Source: an uncultured Pirellulaceae bacterium (GTDB lineage: Bacteria; Planctomycetota; Planctomycetia; Pirellulales; Pirellulaceae). Taken from it: a stretch of 10,847 nucleotides of DNA. Of the stretch, positions 6,848 to 10,847 are shown piece by piece. Where the stretch lies: NCBI GenBank assembly GCA_947258905.1, contig CAMYKF010000599.1, forward strand, positions 1 through 10,847, written 5' to 3'. A program made the position numbers and the translations under genes. The notes beneath the pieces are model-generated. The model had not been told where the DNA came from. It did not search any database and saw nothing but the letters and a program-made list of their open reading frames with translations. Position 1 is the first letter of the stretch. Each line of letters starts with the position of its first letter.

Positions 6848-9655
6848 TTAACTTGTGGATTCGTAATCGGGGATTTCAATGGCGTGGCACAGGTCGCCGA
6901 TGTGGTCCAGTAAAGCAGCGGTCCCATCTGCGTGGAACTGTTTCGCGGCTTGCTCCAGTTCGAGGGCCGGCTCCGAAAATTCATGAAAGCCCACAGTGCC
7001 TCCGGCTCCCTTGAGCCAGTGGGCGAGGCGGGCCAGTTCATTAAAGTCGCCATTTCCAAAGGCTTCCCGCATCGACTTCAACTTGAGTTCCAGAACCGGT
7101 ACAAACTCGGCCACGATTTCACGGAACTCAGGTTCCTCCATGGGCAACGTCGAGCAGATTTTTTCGGGCACTTCGCGAACCCTGGTTTCAGTTTCACTGG
7201 CGGCGGTTGCCAGAGGCGCGAGCGGTTTGTCGTATTGCAAGTCCCTGGTGGCGGCCTGTTCCAGGCGATCAAATTGTGTGCTGACGCCAACCTCGTCTTT
7301 TTCGACTGCGTGCCGGATCATCAATTGCAGTACACTGGCAGAACGAGTTTTGCCAAAGGCGTTGGCAGCCTCCCGCAGCTCTTCGCAGACTTCCGCAAAG
7401 CCATCCAGATCCTTGCGACTCCACGCCGAGTCCATAGCCTCCAGACCAATCGTCAACACTTCGCTAAAACCTGTTGTTTCGTGTACCGTGTGACCGGTGT
7501 TTTCCGGAATCAGGGCGTCTTTTACCGGCACGGACGGCCGCTTCTCAACCGTTTCCGGTTCGACGGCCAGCGCCTCCGCGACCGCGGCAATCAACTTGTC
7601 CATATCAACAGGTTTGGACAGAAACCCGGTGCAACCGGCGTCCAGGCATTTCTGCTCGTCGCCCTGCATGGCGTTGGCCGTCAAGGCGATGATGGGCTGG
7701 GTGAACTGCAGTTCCCTGAGTTTCCGGGTGGCCTGATAGCCATCCAGCACAGGCATCTGCATATCCATCAAAATCAGGTCGAATGCATCCGCCTGGCACA
7801 TGTCCACGGCGATTTGTCCATTCTCTGCCTGCTCGACCTGACACCCTGCCCGGCCGAGGAACAGCCGGATCAGCCGACAGTTGGCGGCACCATCGTCAAC
7901 GACGAGGATTTTGCATTCTGGCAGTTTGTATTGAACATTTTTTGTACTGGATTCCGACCATGCCGTCTTCAGGAACTCATCGCTGGTGATGTGTCGCGCG
8001 TTGTCGGCAACGCCAATCGCGACATCAAAGGAAAAGACACTGCCCTGGCCCTGAATACTGCGTGCCGACAACTCGCCCCCGAGCGCCTTGACAATTCGCT
8101 GGCTGATGGAAAGTCCCAGTCCGGTACCGCCAAACCGGCGTGTCACACTGTTGTCTGCCTGAGTAAACGGATCAAAGATCTTTTCCAGTTGCTCGGGCGT
8201 CATACCGATGCCCGTATCAATGACGTCGATGTGCATGCGGGGCTGTTCGGCGGTTCCGATCAGGGTGGCTGAAATCTTGACGCCACCGGAACTGGTAAAT
8301 TTGATGGCGTTGCCAACCAGATTGGTGACCACCTGGCGGAAACGCACCGGATCGGTCTTGATCGTAGCCGGCAGCGGATCGCGTGCCTCCCAGGCGAGGG
8401 ATATTTCCTTTTCCTGGGCACGCACCCCAAGAATGTTGACGACATCGTTCATGATCTCGAACGGCGAGCAATCGGTAATCTCCATTTCCATCTTGCCCGC
8501 TTCGATTTTTGACAGATCCAGAATGTCGTTAATCAGTTCCAGCAAATGCGAACCGCTGGACTGGATCGTGGACAGGTACTCGGTTTGTTCTTCACGGGAA
8601 TCGGCCATGCCTCGCTGCAGCAAATCGGTGAATCCCAGAATGGCGTTCATCGGAGTGCGGATTTCGTGGCTCATGTTCGCGAGAAACTCGCTCTTGGCGC
8701 GGTTCGCGGCATCAGCAGCTTCTTTCGACTTTTGCACTTCCTTTTTGGCTTCGTCGAGAAACGTCACGTTTTCAAAACAGACCATGACGCCATCGCGTTT
8801 CTCGCTGCTACCCACGGCGGTGCAGTTGACCTTGAAGGTTTGTGTTTCCTCGCCATCGCGGTGCAGACGCAAGATCTGGTTGACCACGGTTTCGCCGGTT
8901 TCGAAAGTGATCTGCCAGGGATAGACGATGCAATCGTTATTGCTCTCGTCGCACCAGCCGAAGCTGTCGGGCAATCGCCCCAGCATTTTCTCGACGGGCA
9001 TTCGCACGATCTCCTGAAACGAACTGTTGGCCAGCACGATGCGGCCCCGGTGATTCAGCAACAACAGGCCTTCGGTCAGGGCATTCAGGGCATCGCGAAC
9101 CCGGTTGGGCACCGATTTCTTGGGATCCAGCTGCCGCAACATCAGGGACAGGTAAAACGCAATCGCCAGAAAGGAACTGGCACTGAGAAACGCCCCGAGG
9201 CGTACCCACGGATGATTCATAAATCCGCGAAGACCGCCCGCATTCAAGGGTCGAAAGATCAGTTCTACGTCGGCGAATTCGCGATTGCCACGCGACACAG
9301 GCACCTTGATCTGGCGATCGCCGGGTAGCGAATCGTCGCCAATCCAGTTCTCCTGGTGGCTGCCGGTGTCGATCAACATCCGGTTGTGCTTGCTGCGTAC
9401 TCCCACGGACAACAGTTGTTCATTGCGTGCCACGAGTGTTTCCAGCAGGTCACTCAGACCGTTGACGTCATTGCGGTGAATGAACTGGGTCGACGTGACG
9501 GCAATCGACTCGGAAAGATTGATACGGCCCTTCATCGTTTTCGACTCCGCGTCGGGCAGCAAGCCGATTGTCGCTGCAGCGAACAGCATCGTCATGACAA
9601 TGGATACCAGACCCATGGTCAGTCGAAAACGCGTTGAAATCAGGTTTCTCAGCAT
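6848..9655 (-). CDS. Membrane hybrid sensor histidine kinase (PAS-HisKA-HATPase-REC-Hpt)
   Basis: The 935-residue protein has a first membrane helix at about 13-34, an extracytoplasmic sensor of about 115 residues (35-150) and a second helix at about 152-174. A PAS domain follows at about 185-300. HisKA has MSHEIRTP with phospho-acceptor H330. The ATPase domain (about 435-548) shows the N box with N449, DTGIGM (480-485) and FGGTGLGLS (508-516). The receiver (about 581-692) has D587/D588, acceptor D631 and K681. The C-terminal Hpt domain (about 842-930) has AHWLKG with H879. Residues 733-805 resemble a second Hpt domain without its His. The expected relay is H330 to D631 to H879, then to D91 of the HD-GYP regulator encoded 27 bases downstream. 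No HAMP domain is evident. The start at 9655 lacks a clear Shine-Dalgarno sequence and is chosen because it gives a complete first helix. The stimulus is unknown; the adhesin gene 36 bases upstream is a candidate partner. Confidence 0.96.
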   Translation of the reverse strand: MLRNLISTRFRLTMGLVSIVMTMLFAAATIGLLPDAESKTMKGRINLSESIAVTSTQFIHRNDVNGLSDLLETLVARNEQLLSVGVRSKHNRMLIDTGSHQENWIGDDSLPGDRQIKVPVSRGNREFADVELIFRPLNAGGLRGFMNHPWVRLGAFLSASSFLAIAFYLSLMLRQLDPKKSVPNRVRDALNALTEGLLLLNHRGRIVLANSSFQEIVRMPVEKMLGRLPDSFGWCDESNNDCIVYPWQITFETGETVVNQILRLHRDGEETQTFKVNCTAVGSSEKRDGVMVCFENVTFLDEAKKEVQKSKEAADAANRAKSEFLANMSHEIRTPMNAILGFTDLLQRGMADSREEQTEYLSTIQSSGSHLLELINDILDLSKIEAGKMEMEITDCSPFEIMNDVVNILGVRAQEKEISLAWEARDPLPATIKTDPVRFRQVVTNLVGNAIKFTSSGGVKISATLIGTAEQPRMHIDVIDTGIGMTPEQLEKIFDPFTQADNSVTRRFGGTGLGLSISQRIVKALGGELSARSIQGQGSVFSFDVAIGVADNARHITSDEFLKTAWSESSTKNVQYKLPECKILVVDDGAANCRLIRLFLGRAGCQVEQAENGQIAVDMCQADAFDLILMDMQMPVLDGYQATRKLRELQFTQPIIALTANAMQGDEQKCLDAGCTGFLSKPVDMDKLIAAVAEALAVEPETVEKRPSVPVKDALIPENTGHTVHETTGFSEVLTIGLEAMDSAWSRKDLDGFAEVCEELREAANAFGKTRSASVLQLMIRHAVEKDEVGVSTQFDRLEQAATRDLQYDKPLAPLATAASETETRVREVPEKICSTLPMEEPEFREIVAEFVPVLELKLKSMREAFGNGDFNELARLAHWLKGAGGTVGFHEFSEPALELEQAAKQFHADGTAALLDHIGDLCHAIEIPDYESTS

Positions 9656-9691
9656 GGTGCCGTGTCGTGCCAGGTCGTGTTGTTTGCCGGA

Positions 9692-10847
9692 CTATTCCGC
9701 CGCGGAAGTTTCTTCGGCCCGATCGAGCAAGGCTTCGATCGAATCATCTTCGGCGTCGACATCGACTTGCGCTGAGTACTGCAGGATGGGCAACGGGTCA
9801 AACGACTGCCACGCGGGCATCGATGAGACCAGGCTGGCAACCAGCATTCCGCCTCGTGCCATCCACAACACATAGCCAACCGTCAGCACACCTGTCAGAC
9901 TTGCAGCAGCCGCAATATTTCCGGTTGCAGCGCTGATATTATCCAGAATTTCGTGATTTACGTTGTCGAGGTCCTGCCACAGGGAAGTAAACACCCCATG
10001 GGACGATGTGGCCAATTCGTCGTAATTTCCGTACGAAACGGTCTGCTCCTGGAGCCACAAACCCGACAGGTCAACCGAAGACTTTTGGTACTTGAAACCA
10101 TAGTTCGCAGTTAGCAAGTCGCTGTTGGACAGCGCACTACTGTCGGACTTTTCAAACTCCGGCCGATCGTTTGCGTTGTCATTGGCCAAACGACTGTCAA
10201 CACCCAAATCTTCACCGGAATCCTTGTCATCCTTATCATCCGGATCGCCCCCCCCTCCCGGATCGGGATCAACCGGATCAGGCAGGACAGGATCAGGATC
10301 AACCGGAATCTCCTTTTCAGGCAACGGAATCTGTGTGATGCCACCGGTCACGATGTCGGCCGTTACGAGGTTGCTATCCTTTTCGCCATCGGTCACGTAG
10401 TAGGTAAAGGACTCAATGGGCAGCGTGTTTGCGTCCGGAATGTAACGGAATGATCCGTTGGCCAGCGGAATCAGAGTGCCATTGGCCGGTCCGGATACCA
10501 GGACCACATCCAGCGTGGCCGAATCCGGATCAACGTCATTGGCCAGCAACGCGGCTTCGCGAATCTCGACACTGCCCTCACCACTGGCCAGAATCGTCTC
10601 GCCCATGGCCGTCGGAGCATCGTTGACCGGAGTGATAACAATTGTGATCACCGCCGTATCCACGCCACCCCGGCCATCATCTATTTTGTAGACGAAGAAG
10701 TCGCTGGTCGTTTCGCCGCCGTTGTGGACGTACACAAACGAATTATCCGATGCCACCTTGACGATGCCATGCACCGGTCCGCTGGCCACACTCTTGATCA
10801 ACGTATCGCCATCCGGATCGACAATGTCCTTGAACTCACTGTTCTTG
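9692..10847 (-). CDS. Cadherin-like/tandem Ig-like repeat surface protein, C-terminal part, 5' end outside the window
   Basis: The frame is open to the right edge, so only the last 384 codons are visible. Two Ig-like or cadherin-like repeats can be seen. The first covers 10846 to about 10613 (DPDGDTL, SGPVHG, FFVYKIDDGRGG, ending PVNDAP). The second runs to about 10345 (ANDVDPDSATL, SGPANGTL, GSFRYIP, FTYYVTDG). Asp-rich motifs of this kind usually bind calcium. Next come an Asp/Pro/Gly-rich acidic linker (10324-10202), a polar region, and a hydrophobic stretch at about 9916-9821 containing GYVLWMARGG and SSMPAWQSFDPLPIL, then an acidic 29-residue tail. I recognise the GYVxW..RGG...PAW..xDPLP type ending from large cadherin-like proteins of planctomycetes and some gammaproteobacteria, where it probably anchors the protein in the membrane. 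It is a likely adhesin or matrix protein. It is the first visible gene of the - strand operon, 36 bases before the kinase start. Confidence 0.88.
   Translation of the reverse strand, partial: KNSEFKDIVDPDGDTLIKSVASGPVHGIVKVASDNSFVYVHNGGETTSDFFVYKIDDGRGGVDTAVITIVITPVNDAPTAMGETILASGEGSVEIREAALLANDVDPDSATLDVVLVSGPANGTLIPLANGSFRYIPDANTLPIESFTYYVTDGEKDSNLVTADIVTGGITQIPLPEKEIPVDPDPVLPDPVDPDPGGGGDPDDKDDKDSGEDLGVDSRLANDNANDRPEFEKSDSSALSNSDLLTANYGFKYQKSSVDLSGLWLQEQTVSYGNYDELATSSHGVFTSLWQDLDNVNHEILDNISAATGNIAAAASLTGVLTVGYVLWMARGGMLVASLVSSMPAWQSFDPLPILQYSAQVDVDAEDDSIEALLDRAEETSAAE
10248..10255 (-). repeat. G8 homopolymer tract inside the adhesin gene
   Basis: Eight consecutive C on the + strand (G on the coding strand) encode part of the Gly4 run in the acidic linker. 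Together with the neighbouring CCC (10257-10259) it is the longest G/C run in the window. Tracts of this length can slip during replication, and a one-base change would remove the C-terminal anchor from the protein. Confidence 0.6.
10261..10307 (-). repeat. 30-base duplicated segment in the Asp/Pro linker
   Basis: GATCGGGATCAACCGGA (10261-10277) and GATCAGGATCAACCGGA (10291-10307) match at 16 of 17 bases, offset by exactly 30 bases (10 codons). They encode two PVDPDP units of the linker. Because the offset is in frame, gain or loss of a unit would change linker length without a frameshift. Confidence 0.7.

Noticed and set aside
6932..8272. Long open frame (446 codons) on the + strand opposite the histidine kinase
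   Set aside because: It is antisense to the kinase's catalytic, receiver and Hpt domains, whose motifs are all intact. The translated product has no recognisable motif and looks like a GC-driven shadow frame.
8546..9328. Open frame (260 codons) on the + strand opposite the kinase sensor and PAS region
   Set aside because: Same reason: antisense to a clear coding region, no domain, no convincing start signal.

Overview
The window most probably comes from a planctomycete, perhaps of the Pirellulaceae type. The main evidence is a DUF1553-family protein followed by a DUF1501-family protein, a gene pair greatly expanded in that phylum. Supporting signs are a zinc-ribbon plus single-membrane-helix protein and a large cadherin-like surface protein with a GYVxW..RGG...PAW..xDPLP type C-terminus. 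No plasmid, phage, CRISPR, tRNA or rRNA signature was seen, and the window is gene-dense.

Left half, + strand (1-5552): the C-terminal two thirds of a DUF1553 (PSD1) protein, cut by the window edge; a 105-bp REP-like palindromic element inserted directly after its stop codon; a Tat-exported DUF1501 protein; an M32 carboxypeptidase (Taq type) with its full HEAGH active site; and a small zinc-ribbon/basic/one-helix membrane protein of unknown function behind a good extended -10 promoter. The DUF1553/DUF1501 pair would normally be one transcription unit. Here the palindrome, which has the shape of an intrinsic terminator, separates the two genes.

Right half, - strand (5606-10847), read from right to left: the C-terminal part of a large cadherin-like surface protein (cut by the window edge), then a 935-residue membrane hybrid sensor histidine kinase, then a response regulator with an HD-GYP c-di-GMP phosphodiesterase domain. 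Gaps are 36 and 27 bases, so the three genes look like one operon. All residues for a four-step phosphorelay are visible: kinase H330, receiver D631, Hpt H879, and D91 of the HD-GYP protein. The natural reading is a surface adhesin coupled to its own sensor and c-di-GMP output. This three-gene module is the most interesting content of the window. Within it, the kinase carries a second, degenerate Hpt-like domain with Glu in place of the phospho-acceptor His, and the adhesin gene has a G8 tract and a duplicated Asp/Pro-rich linker. No intergenic stretch exceeds about 120 bases.
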